Shown here: piece after piece, positions 15,155-29,786 of the stretch
Layout of the letters: each line of letters starts with the position of its first letter
Numbering within the stretch: the stretch's first letter is position 1
DNA from: Bog-756 sp963841885
GTDB taxonomy: Bacteria; Actinomycetota; Acidimicrobiia; Acidimicrobiales; RAAP-2
Direction of reading: 5' to 3'
Length of the DNA stretch: 64,000 bases
Assembly: GCA_963841885.1 (NCBI GenBank)
Contig: CAWJEK010000002.1
Span: forward strand, 186,001-250,000
Notes under the pieces: model-generated
Databases searched by the model: none
Told to the model about the DNA's origin: nothing
What the model saw: only the letters and a program-made list of their open reading frames with translations
Program-made: the position numbers and the translations under genes

Positions 15155-16410
15155 CGGGCGCCCCGGGGACGGACGCGGCGGCACCCGTCGACCGCTCGGC
15201 CCTGATGCACAACTACGCGGAGCCGACCGTCACCTTCGTGCGGGGGGAGGCCAGCACCCTGTTCGACACCGACGGCCGTCCGTACCTCGACTTCCTGTCC
15301 GGCCTGGCCGTCACCTCCCTCGGGCACGCCCACCCCGAGGTGGCCGACGCGGTGGCCACCCAGGCCCGGACCCTCAGCCACGTCTCCAACCTGTTCGGCA
15401 ACGTGGTGGGCCCCGAGGTGGCCGTGACGTTGGACCGGCTGATCGGCGGTGGCGCCGAGCGGGCCGGTGGCCAGGTCTTCTTCGCCAATTCAGGGGCCGA
15501 GGCCAACGAGTGCGCGCTCAAGCTGGCCCGTCGCTGGGCCGGGCCGGGCCGGTTCGGTGTGGTGGCGACCGACGACGCCTTCCACGGCCGCACCCTCGGG
15601 GCGCTGGCCGCCACCGGGCAGTTCGAGAAGCAGGCGGCGTTCGCCCCCATGCCCGAAGGGTTCGCGGACGTCCCCTACGGCGACATCGACGCCATGGACC
15701 GCGCCGTCGACCCGGCGAACGTGGCCGCCGTCCTGGTCGAGCCGATCCTGGGGGAGGCGGGGGTGATCGTCCCCTCGTCGGACTACCTGGGCGGCCTGCG
15801 CCAGATCTGCTCGGAGCGGGACGTTCTGCTCATGGTCGACGAGATCCAGACCGGCCTCGGTCGCACCGGGCGTTGGTTCGCCTTCCAGCACCTGGGCATC
15901 GAGCCCGACGTCGTGACCATGGCCAAGGCCCTCGGCAACGGCATGCCGGTGGGGGCCTGTTGGGCCCGCGCCGAGGTGGCCGCGGCCTTCGTGCCCGGCG
16001 ACCACGGCAGCACCTTCGGCGGCCAGCCCCTGGCCATGGCGGCGGCCCGGGCCACCCTGGCCGTCATGGAGGCGGAGGCGGTGCCCGACCGGGCGGCCGC
16101 CGCCGGCGCCCGGCTTCGCGCCGGACTCGAACGCCTTCCCGGTGTCGACCACGTCCGGGGGGAGGGGCTGCTGTTGGCCGCGGTGCTGGTCGACGACGTC
16201 GCCGGCGCGGCCTGTGCCGAGGCGCTCGGGGCCGGCCTGGTGGTCAACGCCCCCCGTCCCGACTCGTTGCGCTTCGCACCGTCGCTGCTGGTGTCGGACG
16301 CCGACATCGACCGGGCGGTGGCGTTGCTGTCCCCGATCCTGGCCCGACTGACGGCCGACGCCCGGTCGCGGGCCGGCCACGAACCGGAGGGAGGCGGCCG
16401 CCGTGCCTGA
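15151..16410 (+). CDS. argD: Acetylornithine aminotransferase
   Basis: ArgD is the PLP-dependent class III transaminase that makes N-acetylornithine. Family blocks include FFANSGAEANECALKLAR (cofactor phosphate binding), LLMVDEIQTGLGRTG (Asp contacting PLP) and VVTMAKALGNGMPVG with the Schiff-base Lys. GTG 15151 overlaps argB (GTGA); the product has 419 residues. The C terminus overlaps the argF start by 8 nt. Confidence 0.96.
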   Translation: MTGAPGTDAAAPVDRSALMHNYAEPTVTFVRGEASTLFDTDGRPYLDFLSGLAVTSLGHAHPEVADAVATQARTLSHVSNLFGNVVGPEVAVTLDRLIGGGAERAGGQVFFANSGAEANECALKLARRWAGPGRFGVVATDDAFHGRTLGALAATGQFEKQAAFAPMPEGFADVPYGDIDAMDRAVDPANVAAVLVEPILGEAGVIVPSSDYLGGLRQICSERDVLLMVDEIQTGLGRTGRWFAFQHLGIEPDVVTMAKALGNGMPVGACWARAEVAAAFVPGDHGSTFGGQPLAMAAARATLAVMEAEAVPDRAAAAGARLRAGLERLPGVDHVRGEGLLLAAVLVDDVAGAACAEALGAGLVVNAPRPDSLRFAPSLLVSDADIDRAVALLSPILARLTADARSRAGHEPEGGGRRA

Positions 16411-17371
16411 GGCCACCCCGCAATCGGTGCCGACCGGGGCCACCCGCCACGTCCTGGACGTGGACGACCTCGGCCGCCAGGGACTGGAGTCGGTGCTGGC
16501 CTCGGCCGCAGCCGACCCGGCCTCGCTACCGCGCCCACTGGAGGGGCGCGGCGTGGCCCTGGTGTTCGAGAAGCCCTCCGCCCGCACCCGCAGCAGCTCG
16601 GAGTTGGCGGTCGTGGCCCTGGGGGGCCATCCGGTCTACATCCAGGGGGCCGAGGTGGGGATCGACACCCGGGAGACGGCCGAGGACGTGGCCCGCACCC
16701 TGGCCTGCTTCCACCGGGTGGTCTGTGCCCGGGTGATGGACCACCGCTCGCTGGAGCGCATGCGGGACGCCCTCGATGCCGCCGGCGTGCCCGTGCCGGT
16801 GGTCAACCTGCTCTCCGACCGGGCCCACCCGTGCCAGGCGGTCGCCGACCTGATCACCCTGCGCCAGGTCTTCGGGGACGCCCTGCCCGGGCGCCCCGTC
16901 GCCTACATCGGCGACGCCAACAACGTGTGGCGCTCGCTGGCGCTGGCCGCCGCCCTGGTCGGCGTCCCGACCCGGGTCGCTTCGCCGGCCGGGTACCAGC
17001 CCCCGGCCGAGGACGTGGCCCTGGTTCGCTCCCTCGGTGGCGACCTGACGGTCACCGACGACCCCTTCGAGGCGGCCGACGGCGCCGCGGCCCTCTACAC
17101 CGACGTGTGGATCTCGATGGGACAGGAGGACGAGCAGCTGGCCCGCCTGGAGGCCTTCCGGGGGTTCACCGTGGACACCGCCCTCCTGGACGCCGCCGCG
17201 CCGGACGCCGTGGTGCTGCACTGCCTGCCCGCCCACCGGGGGGAGGAGATCAGCGCCGAGGTGGTGGACGGTCCGCGCAGCGTCGTGTGGCGACAGGCGG
17301 CCAACCGTATGCACGCCATGCGGGGCCTCCTCGCCTGGGTGACGGCGGAGGGGGCGACGTGGCCCGGGTGA
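16403..17371 (+). CDS. argF: Ornithine carbamoyltransferase
   Basis: ArgF makes citrulline from ornithine and carbamoyl phosphate. The carbamoyl phosphate loop reads FEKPSARTRSSSEL, the second signature is RAHPCQAVADL, and the ornithine/transition-state loop is VVLHCLPAHRGEE. Ala replaces the usual Thr of S-T-R-T-R, a change seen in some actinobacterial enzymes. GTG 16403 gives 322 residues. It overlaps both argD and argR. Confidence 0.95.
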   Translation: MPEATPQSVPTGATRHVLDVDDLGRQGLESVLASAAADPASLPRPLEGRGVALVFEKPSARTRSSSELAVVALGGHPVYIQGAEVGIDTRETAEDVARTLACFHRVVCARVMDHRSLERMRDALDAAGVPVPVVNLLSDRAHPCQAVADLITLRQVFGDALPGRPVAYIGDANNVWRSLALAAALVGVPTRVASPAGYQPPAEDVALVRSLGGDLTVTDDPFEAADGAAALYTDVWISMGQEDEQLARLEAFRGFTVDTALLDAAAPDAVVLHCLPAHRGEEISAEVVDGPRSVVWRQAANRMHAMRGLLAWVTAEGATWPG

Positions 17372-17895
17372 CCAAGCACCAGCGCCAGCACCGGATCACC
17401 CGCCTGCTGGAGTCGAGCGCGGTGGGCAGCCAGGCCCATCTGGTCGAGCTGCTGGCCGACGAGGGGATCGACGCCACCCAGACCACCGTCTCTCGGGACC
17501 TGGAGGAACTGGGCGCGCTCAAGGTGCGCCTCCCCGGTGGTGACACGGCCTATGCGCTGCCCGAACTCCCGTCCCACCAGGTGGCCCCCGAGGACCACCT
17601 GCGCCGGGTCCTGGGGGAGTGGGTCGTCGAGGCCGACCACTCCGGCAACCTCATCGTCCTGCGCACCCCGCCGGGTTCCGCCCATGTCGTAGGCTCGGCG
17701 CTCGACCGGAGCGGATTCGCCGGGGTGATCGGGACGGTCGCCGGCGACGACACCGTCCTGGTGGTGGCCTCGGAGGCCACCGGGGGGGCGGCCGTGGCCC
17801 ACCGGCTGGCCGTGCTCTCCGGCCTCGAGCCGCCCGGGGACACGCAGGACCTAGCGACCGAGATGACGACCGACGAACCGAGGGGTGTGCGATGA
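17359..17895 (+). CDS. argR: Arginine repressor ArgR
   Basis: ArgR is a hexameric arginine-responsive DNA-binding protein. The N-terminal winged helix (HRITRLLESSAVGSQAHLVE, then TQTTVSRDLEELGALKVR) is followed by the oligomerisation and arginine-binding domain (NLIVLRTPPGSAHVVGSALD, GTVAGDDTVLVVA). GTG 17359 has GGAGG 7 nt upstream and gives 178 residues; GTG 17368, forming a GTGA overlap with argF, is also possible. It probably acts on the palindrome before argC and thus autoregulates. Confidence 0.95.
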   Translation: MARVTKHQRQHRITRLLESSAVGSQAHLVELLADEGIDATQTTVSRDLEELGALKVRLPGGDTAYALPELPSHQVAPEDHLRRVLGEWVVEADHSGNLIVLRTPPGSAHVVGSALDRSGFAGVIGTVAGDDTVLVVASEATGGAAVAHRLAVLSGLEPPGDTQDLATEMTTDEPRGVR

Positions 17896-19112
17896 GCGAA
17901 CGTGTGGTGCTGGCCTACAGCGGGGGACTCGACACCTCCGTGGCCGTGCGATGGCTGATGGAGAACCACGGCGTCGAGGTCATCGCGGTGGCCGTGGACG
18001 TCGGCCAGGCCGCCGATGCGAGGGACGAGGACTGGGACGCCATCCGCAACCGGGCCCTGGCGGCGGGCGCCGTCGAGGCCACCGTGGTCGACGCCCGGGC
18101 CGAGATGGCCGAGGACTTCTGCGTGCCCGCCCTGCTGGCCAACGCCAAGTACGAGGGCAAGTACCCCCTGGTGTCGGCGTTGTCGCGGCCCGTGATCGTC
18201 AAGCACCTGGTGGCCGAGGCCCGCAAGCACGGAGCCACCCACGTGGCCCACGGCTGCACCGGCAAGGGCAACGACCAGGTCCGCTTCGAGGTGGGGACCC
18301 GCGCCCTCGCCCCCGACCTCGAGGTGATCGCCCCGGCCCGGGTCTGGGGCCTCAGCCGGGAGGCCTGCATCGAATACGCCGCCAAGTGGGACATCCCGCT
18401 GTCGGTGACCAAGGAGAAGCTCTACTCCATCGACGAGAACCTCTGGGGCAGGGCGATCGAGTGCGGGGTGATCGAGGACCCGTGGAACCGTCCGCCCGAG
18501 GACGTGTACACGATGACCCGGCCCACGGCCACCGAGCCCGCCGAGATCGTGATCGGCTTCGAGTCCGGCGTGCCCGTCTCCCTCGACGGGGCGTCGCTGT
18601 CCCCGGAGCCGCTGATCGCCGAACTCAATCGGGTCGTCGGCTCCTACGGGTTCGGCCGGCTCGACATGGTCGAGAACCGACGGGTGGGCATCAAGAGCCG
18701 CGAGGCGTACGAATGCCCGGCGGCGCTCGCCCTGCTGCTGGCCCACGCCGACCTCGAGGACCTCACGCTCGAGCGGGACCTCCACCACGAGAAGCTCCGG
18801 CTCGAGCCGCGCTGGGCCGAACTGGTCTACGACGGCCTCTGGTTCAGTCCGTTGAAGCAGGCCCTCGACGCCTTCTTCCGCGAGTCCCAGAGGTACGTCA
18901 CCGGCGAGGTCCGCCTGCGTCTCGACGCGGGCCGCTGCTGGGTGGTCGGCCGGCGCAGCCCGGTCAGCCTCTACGACCACGGTCTCGCCACCTACGACGT
19001 GACCGACACGTTCCGCCACCAGGACGCCGAGGGCTTCGTGCGCCTCTGGGGCCTCGGGGTGGCCACCTGGTCGGCCGTCCAGGTCGGCCGGGACGGCGGT
19101 TCCGGGCGATGA
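17892..19112 (+). CDS. argG: Argininosuccinate synthase
   Basis: ArgG condenses citrulline and aspartate using ATP. The P-loop-like VVLAYSGGLDTSVAVRWL, the GCTGKGNDQVRFE block and the YSIDENLWGRAIECG segment are all present. The product is 406 residues, close to the usual ~400. ATG 17892 overlaps the argR stop (ATGA), and its stop overlaps argH. Confidence 0.97.
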   Translation: MSERVVLAYSGGLDTSVAVRWLMENHGVEVIAVAVDVGQAADARDEDWDAIRNRALAAGAVEATVVDARAEMAEDFCVPALLANAKYEGKYPLVSALSRPVIVKHLVAEARKHGATHVAHGCTGKGNDQVRFEVGTRALAPDLEVIAPARVWGLSREACIEYAAKWDIPLSVTKEKLYSIDENLWGRAIECGVIEDPWNRPPEDVYTMTRPTATEPAEIVIGFESGVPVSLDGASLSPEPLIAELNRVVGSYGFGRLDMVENRRVGIKSREAYECPAALALLLAHADLEDLTLERDLHHEKLRLEPRWAELVYDGLWFSPLKQALDAFFRESQRYVTGEVRLRLDAGRCWVVGRRSPVSLYDHGLATYDVTDTFRHQDAEGFVRLWGLGVATWSAVQVGRDGGSGR

Positions 19113-20493
19113 CCCTGTGGAACGGCCGCCTCAGCGGGGGCACCGCCGACGTGGTCATGGACTACTCGGTCAGCATCGACGTCGACCGCCGCTTGGCGCG
19201 GGACGATCTGGCCGGCTCGCGGGCCCACGTGCGGGGCCTCGGGCGGGGCGGACTCCTGACCGAGGAGGAGGTGACCGTGCTGCTCGACACCCTCGACGAG
19301 GTGGAGTCCGAGCTCGACGCGGGACGTTCGCCTTCGTGCCCGACGACGAGGACATCCACACCGCGGTCGAGCGCCGGGTGACCGAGCTGGCCGGTGACGT
19401 GGGAGCCAAGCTCCACACCGGCCGGAGCCGCAACGACCAGGTGGCCACCGATCTCCGGCTCTTCACCAAGCGTGAACTGACGTCGCTGGCCGCCGAGGTC
19501 ATCGCCCTCCAGGACGTGCTCGTCACCCGGTCCAAGGAGGCGGGCGACGCCTACCTGCCGGGCTACACCCACCTGCAGCGGGCCCAGCCGGTGCTGCTGG
19601 CCCACCACCTGCTGGCCCACGGCTGGGCCCTGGCCCGCGACGTCGACCGGCTGCTGGCCACCGTCGCCCGGCTCGACGTGTCCCCCCTGGGGGCCGGGGC
19701 GCTGGCCGGCTCGTCGCTGCCCCTCGACCCGGACGGCACGGGCTCCGACCTGGGCTTCGCCGGGAGGTTCGAGAACTCCCTCGATGCCGTGTCCGACCGT
19801 GACTTCGTAGCCGAGGCGCTCTTCGACCTGGCCCTCCTCGGGGTGCACCTCTCCCGGATGGGGGAGGAGATCGTGCTCTGGTCGACCGAGGAGTTCGGCT
19901 TCGCCGTCCTCGACGACGCCTTCGCCACCGGCAGCTCGATGCTGCCGCAGAAGAAGAATCCCGACGTGGCCGAACTGGCGCGGGGCAAGAGCGGACGGCT
20001 CATCGGCAACCTGACCGCCCTGCTCGTCACGCTGAAGGGCCTGCCGCTCGCCTACAACCGGGACCTGCAGGAGGACAAGGAGCCGCTGTTCGACTCCGTC
20101 GACCAGTCGCGTCTGGCGCTGGCCGCGCTCAACGGCCTCTACGCCACCATCACGTTCGACGCCGACCGGATGCAGGAGGCGGCCAACGGATCGTCGGTGG
20201 CCGCCGTCGACCTGGCCGAGTGGCTGGTCCAGCAGGGGATGCCCTTCCGCCAGGCCCACAGCGTGGTCGGCGGCCTGGTCCACGACTCGCTCGAGCGCCA
20301 CGTGCCCCTGGCCGAACTGGTGGAGGCCCATCCGGCGCTCGGCAGCGACGCCGTGGCCCTCCTGGAGCCGGGGGTGGCCGTGACCCGCCGGACGACACCC
20401 GGAAGTGCCGGGCCCGCGGCGGTGGCCGACCAGATGGGTCGCTTCGCCCACCGCCTGGACGCCGACCGGATCCGCGTGGCCGGACTGTCCTGA
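19109..20493 (+). CDS. argH: Argininosuccinate lyase (one apparent frameshift)
   Basis: ArgH splits argininosuccinate to arginine and fumarate. The N terminus reads MTLWNGRLSGGTADVVMDYS from ATG 19109. After EVESELDAG the frame shifts to TFAFVPDDEDIHTAVERRVT and stays intact through the signature GSSMLPQKKNPDVAELARGK. One base is missing at CGCGGGAC (19318-19325); adding one G gives DAGTFAF and a 461-residue enzyme. No other damage is visible, so sequencing error is favoured over a pseudogene. It is the last gene of the arg operon. Confidence 0.94.
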
Positions 20494-20650
20494 GGGGCCC
20501 GGCGACGCGGCCCTCCCAGGCGGGGTAACGCGTATCGGCCGCACCCGGGACGGTAGGGGGTGCCACCTGCCTCCGAACCGTCGACCGCCGGGCCCGCCAC
20601 GGCCGGTCAGCCGCACCCCGCGTCCCCCACCCCCGTGGGAGGCTGGGCAG

Positions 20651-22531
20651 GTGATCGTCCTCCTCCTGGTGGGATTCCTGGGCGGCCTGGTGACGGGGAT
20701 CTCCCCGTGCATCCTGCCCGTGCTCCCGGTGATATTCGCCTCCGGCGCGGCCAGTGGACTGGACGACCCGCCGACCCCCTCCGACGAGCGGGTCGACCCG
20801 GGCGCGGCGAGGGTCCCGGCGACGGTCGGAGCCGGCTCGAGCGGCTCCGAAGGCCACGTTCCCGGGGCCACCCACGGCGGCGGCCGGGACTCGGATTCGA
20901 CGCTCCCCGTGCCTCCCGACCCGGCGGCCGACGCCCGGGAGCGACTGGCCGCCGCCCGTCGCCGCCGCCGACCCGTCGCCGTGGTGGCCGGACTGGTCGT
21001 GAGCTTCTCGGTGGCCACCCTGGTCGGCTCCTGGGTGCTCAGCGCCCTGGGGCTGCCGGACGGCCTGCTCCGCTGGATCGGCATCGTGGTGGTCGGTGTC
21101 CTCGGGATCGGGCTCCTGGTGCCCCGCGTGGGGGACCTGCTGGAGCGCCCGTTCGCCCGCTGGACCGCCGGACGCGAGGTCACCGAGGGGGGTGGGTTCG
21201 TCCTCGGTCTCAGTCTCGGGCTCGTCTTCGTGCCCTGCGCCGGCCCCGTGCTGGCCGCCATCGCCGCCGTCGGTGCCCAGCACCACATCGGCTGGCGTGC
21301 CGTCGTGCTGACGGTGGCCTTCGCCGTCGGCGTCTCCGTGCCGCTGCTGGTGTTCGCGGTGGCCGGGCAGTATCTGGCCACCCGGATGCGGGCCGTGCGC
21401 CGCAACGCCGCCGCCGTCCGCAAGGTCGTCGGGGCCGTGCTGGTCCTGACCGCCCTGGTGCTGTCGCTCAACCTCACCGACGGGCTGCAGCGGGCGGTGC
21501 CCGGCTTCACCGACAGCCTGCAGACCCACATCGAGGGGAACGCCTCCGCCAAGCAGGCCCTGGCCGGGGTCACCGGCGAGCGCACCGGGGGTGCCCTGTC
21601 GGACTGCACACCGTCGAGCCCGGTGCTGGCCGACTGCGGGCCCGCCCCGGCCTTCGCCGGCATCACCACCTGGCTCAATACGCCGGGCGACCGCCCGCTC
21701 TCCATCGCCGGCCTGAAGGGGCGGGTCGTGCTGGTCGACTTCTGGACGTACTCCTGTATCAACTGCCAGCGCACGTTGCCCCACGTGGAGGCCTGGAACG
21801 CCGCCTACGCCAAGGACGGGCTCACCGTGGTGGGTGTCCACACCCCGGAGTTCGCCTTCGAACACGACGTCCCCAACATCCGGGCGGCCGCCTCCCAGCT
21901 GGGCGTGCGGTACCCCATCGCCGTCGACAACCAGTACGCCACCTGGGACAACTACCAGAACGAGTACTGGCCGGCCGAATACCTGATCGACGCCAGCGGC
22001 ACGGTGCGCCACGTGGACGACGGGGAGGGTGACTACGCCCAGACCGAGTCGTTCATCCGTGAGCTCCTGCGAGCGGCCGACCCCCGGGTCGTGCTCCCGC
22101 CCCGGACCGACGTGGCCGACCGGACGCCGCAGGTGCAGACGACGCCCGAGAGCTACCTCGGGTACCACTACAGCGAGCCCAATCTGTACGAGGAGAGCGT
22201 CACCCCCGACGCCATGGCCGACTACCAGGCACCCTCCTCGCTGCCTCAGGACACCTTCGCCTTCGGCGGTGCGTGGGACATCGGCTCGGAAGCCGCCACG
22301 GCCGGCGCGGGGGCGACCCTGTCACTGCACTTCCAGGCGGATGACGTCTACCTCGTACTGGGTGGGTCGGGCACGCTGAAGGTCTCGGTCAACGGGGTCC
22401 CCACGCGCACCGTGGTCGTCGCCGGCGTCCCCCGGCTCTACCAGCTGGTCGGCCCGGGGGCGTACCAGCGGGGAACCCTGACCCTGGATGTCTCCCGGGG
22501 CGTCCAGGCCTACGACTTCACCTTCGGGTAG
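20651..22531 (+). CDS. dipZ: DipZ-type CcdA/thioredoxin-like membrane protein
   Basis: DipZ carries reducing equivalents across the membrane. Residues ~1-270 form a CcdA-like membrane domain (GISPCILPVLPVIF and GLSLGLVFVPCAGPVLAAIA each hold a Cys-Pro or Pro-Cys pair). A TlpA-like thioredoxin domain follows (VLVDFWTYSCINCQRTLP, Cys369 and Cys372). The last ~130 residues form a C-terminal beta-rich domain, as in Mycobacterium DipZ. A low-complexity loop of ~80 residues is inserted after the first helix, ending in RRRRR. GTG 20651 has GGGAGG 8 nt upstream; length is 626 residues. Confidence 0.88.
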   Translation: MIVLLLVGFLGGLVTGISPCILPVLPVIFASGAASGLDDPPTPSDERVDPGAARVPATVGAGSSGSEGHVPGATHGGGRDSDSTLPVPPDPAADARERLAAARRRRRPVAVVAGLVVSFSVATLVGSWVLSALGLPDGLLRWIGIVVVGVLGIGLLVPRVGDLLERPFARWTAGREVTEGGGFVLGLSLGLVFVPCAGPVLAAIAAVGAQHHIGWRAVVLTVAFAVGVSVPLLVFAVAGQYLATRMRAVRRNAAAVRKVVGAVLVLTALVLSLNLTDGLQRAVPGFTDSLQTHIEGNASAKQALAGVTGERTGGALSDCTPSSPVLADCGPAPAFAGITTWLNTPGDRPLSIAGLKGRVVLVDFWTYSCINCQRTLPHVEAWNAAYAKDGLTVVGVHTPEFAFEHDVPNIRAAASQLGVRYPIAVDNQYATWDNYQNEYWPAEYLIDASGTVRHVDDGEGDYAQTESFIRELLRAADPRVVLPPRTDVADRTPQVQTTPESYLGYHYSEPNLYEESVTPDAMADYQAPSSLPQDTFAFGGAWDIGSEAATAGAGATLSLHFQADDVYLVLGGSGTLKVSVNGVPTRTVVVAGVPRLYQLVGPGAYQRGTLTLDVSRGVQAYDFTFG

Positions 22532-22610
22532 CACCGGGCCGACGGGACGGCGCCCGGGAGTTGCTGGTAGACCGGACCCGTCACGGGGGGATCGACGCGG
22601 AGGATGGTCC

Positions 22611-23225
22611 ATGCCGACACGAACCAGGCCGGGTACGGAGCTGCGAAGGACCCGGGTGGGGTACCAACCCCGGCGGCTCCGGTGGGTGGCCGGGGGGATC
22701 GTCGGGGCGGCCGTGGTGCTGGCGGCCTGCGGCTCGTCGACGTCGTCCCCGACCACCACGACCAGACCGACCTCCACCTCGACCTCGGCGGCTACCTCCG
22801 CCTCGACCTCGGCGGGCGGGGCGGGCACGGTGGACTCGGCCTCCGTCCCTCCCTACGGCACCATCCTGACGTCGGGTTCGGGACACACGCTCTACCGGTA
22901 CACGCCGGACGGAACCGGCCCCTCGACCTGCACCGGTTCGTGTGCCCAGGCCTGGCCTCCCGTGACCGTGCCCGCCGGCACCACCCGGGTGGCGGCCGGA
23001 GCCGGGGTGACGGCCGCCGACCTCGGCACCGTGGCCCGGTCCGACGGCAGTCTCCAGGTGACGTACAACCGGATGCCGCTCTACACCTACGCGGGGGACA
23101 CGGCGGCGGGCCAGGCCACCGGGCAGGGGATCGGCGGCCAGTGGTACGTGATCCCCACCAGTGGTGGTGGGGACACCGGCGGGAGCTCCACCACCACGTC
23201 CACCACCCGGGCCGGGGGCTACTGA
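22611..23225 (+). CDS. Secreted-repeat lipoprotein (Lipoprotein_15-like)
   Basis: The 204-residue protein has a basic N terminus, a hydrophobic helix and a lipobox (VVLAACGSS), so it should be anchored outside the membrane. A Thr/Ser linker precedes two copies of the 'secreted repeat' family: SGHTLYRYTPDGTGPSTCTG and the MPLYTYAGDTAAGQATGQGI unit. Function is unknown in this family. It starts at ATG 22611 with GGAGG 7 nt upstream, 79 nt after dipZ. A redox partnership with dipZ is speculation. Confidence 0.75.
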   Translation: MPTRTRPGTELRRTRVGYQPRRLRWVAGGIVGAAVVLAACGSSTSSPTTTTRPTSTSTSAATSASTSAGGAGTVDSASVPPYGTILTSGSGHTLYRYTPDGTGPSTCTGSCAQAWPPVTVPAGTTRVAAGAGVTAADLGTVARSDGSLQVTYNRMPLYTYAGDTAAGQATGQGIGGQWYVIPTSGGGDTGGSSTTTSTTRAGGY

Positions 23226-23377
23226 GGGGGAGGATGACCGGCCCCTGGAGGCACCTTCGGTCAGCCGGGACGAGTTCCCACCGTTCCGCCCGGTACGACC
23301 AGCACGGTGGGGGCGGAGTGTGTATAGTTGCTTGCTCGCACGGGGTCGCCCTTCTCGGACCGGAAACATCGGACCGA

Positions 23378-23406
23378 TTGACACGCCGGCTCCAGTGCGA
23401 TAATGT
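23378..23406 (+). promoter_or_regulatory. rRNA operon promoter
   Basis: TTGACA (23378-23383), a 17-nt spacer and TAATGT (23401-23406) make a near-consensus sigma-70 promoter ~310 nt upstream of mature 16S, the usual position for an rrn promoter. A second, weaker -10-like TATAGT lies at 23323-23328 without a convincing -35. The stretch 23226-23713 contains no gene; besides the promoters it holds antitermination-like and processing sequences. Confidence 0.75.
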
Positions 23407-23515
23407 AACTAGTCCCGGTGAACGCCCCCAGGGGTGGCGCCAGGCAACTGCGGTTACGAGGCTCTGCCTCTCGCTGCGGTCATTCCGGCACCAACGCCGT
23501 TTCGGTGTGTGCCCG

Positions 23516-23542
23516 GTTGCTCCTTGAAAACGGAATAGTGAT
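23516..23542 (+). promoter_or_regulatory. 16S leader boxA-like site and 5' processing arm
   Basis: CTCCTTGAAAACGGAATAGT resembles the boxA/processing sequence that precedes actinobacterial rRNAs. The 16 nt at 23527-23542 are perfectly complementary to 25387-25402 downstream of 16S, and flanking bases extend the pairing with a few mismatches. This forms the long RNase III stem that brackets 16S. A second boxA-like TGTTCTTTG lies at 23622-23630. Confidence 0.65.
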
Positions 23543-23713
23543 AGCCAAAAGTCAGTGCGGGCGATCGCGGGGAAACTCGAGATCGCCAGTCAATTCAAAG
23601 CATTGAACGGACAACAACATCTGTTCTTTGTCAGTATTAAGTTGACCTCGAGGATCAGTGTCCTCGTGGTCGGCTCTTCGATTTTGGCCGGGCCCTCGGG
23701 TTCGGTCGGAGTC

Positions 23714-28699
<4,986 letters not shown>

Positions 28700-28719
28700 T
28701 GCTCGTGCTCGCTATGGAA
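28700..28719 (+). other. 3' arm of the 23S processing stem
   Basis: These 20 nt are the exact reverse complement of 25581-25600. They close the precursor helix around 23S, the expected RNase III substrate. The region continues as the short 23S-5S spacer. Confidence 0.8.
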
Positions 28720-28803
28720 CGCTCAGGGTGACCCTTTCGGGGTCACACCGGGCCTCGAGGTCGACCCTTCCGGGTCTCGTACCTCGGCCCGAGGGCGCAC
28801 AGT

Positions 28804-28921
28804 TTCCGGTGGCCATGGCGACAGAGATACACCCGTTCCCATTCCGAACACGGCAGTTAAGCCTGTCAGCGCCGATGGTACTTGGGGGGTAGCCCCCTGG
28901 GAGAGTAGGACGCCGCCGGGA
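28804..28921 (+). rRNA. rrf: 5S ribosomal RNA
   Basis: The block contains ACCCGTTCCCATTCCGAACA and GTTAAGCCTGTCAGCGCCGA, diagnostic 5S segments. Its ends pair (TCCGGTGG with CCGCCGGGA). Length is ~118 nt, ends accurate to a few bases. It lies ~100 nt after 23S in the standard order. Confidence 0.95.
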
Positions 28922-28928
28922 TTTCTCT

Positions 28929-28961
28929 GAAGAAGCCCCCCGCTCTGCGGGGGGCTTCTTC
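28929..28961 (+). terminator. rRNA operon terminator
   Basis: A perfect 15-bp hairpin (GAAGAAGCCCCCCGC, TCT loop, GCGGGGGGCTTCTTC) begins 8 nt after 5S. There is no clear T tract, but the TTCTTC at the end of the stem and the strength of the helix fit an actinobacterial intrinsic terminator. It may also serve the convergent lipoprotein gene. Confidence 0.85.
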
Positions 28962-29039
28962 GCGTCTGCGCCCGGCTCGTCGACCAGGACCTCTTGGCGA
29001 GCGGCGTCCCAAGGGTCGGATCGATTCCGTGACGGGGTG

Positions 29040-29786
29040 TCAGCCGATGGTGCGGAGTCCGGATCCCGAGACGGTGAAGCCGGCTCCCGATCGGGCGGTA
29101 CAGGTGATGCCGGCCGTCGTCGACGCGCAGCGGAACGCGTCGGTACCGGTGGCCGTCCCGTAGGCGAGCACCTTGTAGCCCGGATTGCGGCTGCCGAGGA
29201 CACAGGAGGAGCCCGAGCACCGGGTCAGCGAGCCGTCCGGGGTCAGGACCACCAGGGCCGACGCCGGGAACGACACACAGCGGACCTGGTCGCTGGGGTT
29301 GATGTCGAGGAGACACGCCACCTGGTGGTCGGGCGAGACGAATCCACCGTCGGAGGTGGCGGCGATGACGGGCAGCGTCCCCGTGGACGCGGTGGCGGCT
29401 CCGGTCGTGGTGGGGGTGGATCCTGAGATGGTCGGCCCGGTGGTGCCGGCCGAGCCGCCACGAGCTCCGGACGGGGCCGTGGTCGCCGACGGACCGGGAG
29501 CGGCGGCGTTACCGGTCGCCCCTTCCGACCCGGAGGATCCGGTGCCCGACGCGACCCCGCCGGCTCCCGTGGGGGACGCGGCCGTGCCCGCACCTCGGGT
29601 TCGCGACGGCGACGAGGGGCGGCCGTGCTCGTCGGTCGTCTGGCTACCGGTGCCGCGGTGGGGGGAGCGGGTGGCATCCGCCGGGCGGGTGGTCGGGGAC
29701 GCCGACGAGCCGCCGCCACAGGCCGCGGCCAGGGTGGCCACCGCCACCAGGGCCGCGACGATCAGGAGGCGGGTCGTTGGGCGCAC
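29040..29786 (-). CDS. Secreted lipoprotein with DUF6636-like domain
   Basis: From GTG 29786 the 248-residue product has a signal helix and lipobox (VATLAAACGGG). A long Gly/Ser/Thr-rich linker leads to a ~100-residue C-terminal domain with FVSPDHQVACLLD, a repeated Cys pattern and YGTATGTDAFRCASTTAGIT. That pattern resembles DUF6636, a secreted domain of unknown role. Further upstream starts would bury the signal peptide, so 29786 is preferred. Cys spacing suggests two or three disulphides outside the membrane. Confidence 0.72.
   Translation of the reverse strand: MRPTTRLLIVAALVAVATLAAACGGGSSASPTTRPADATRSPHRGTGSQTTDEHGRPSSPSRTRGAGTAASPTGAGGVASGTGSSGSEGATGNAAAPGPSATTAPSGARGGSAGTTGPTISGSTPTTTGAATASTGTLPVIAATSDGGFVSPDHQVACLLDINPSDQVRCVSFPASALVVLTPDGSLTRCSGSSCVLGSRNPGYKVLAYGTATGTDAFRCASTTAGITCTARSGAGFTVSGSGLRTIG

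Noticed and set aside
12037..20493. argR inside the operon as a gene-order anomaly
   Set aside because: argC-J-B-D-F-R-G-H is the normal actinobacterial order.
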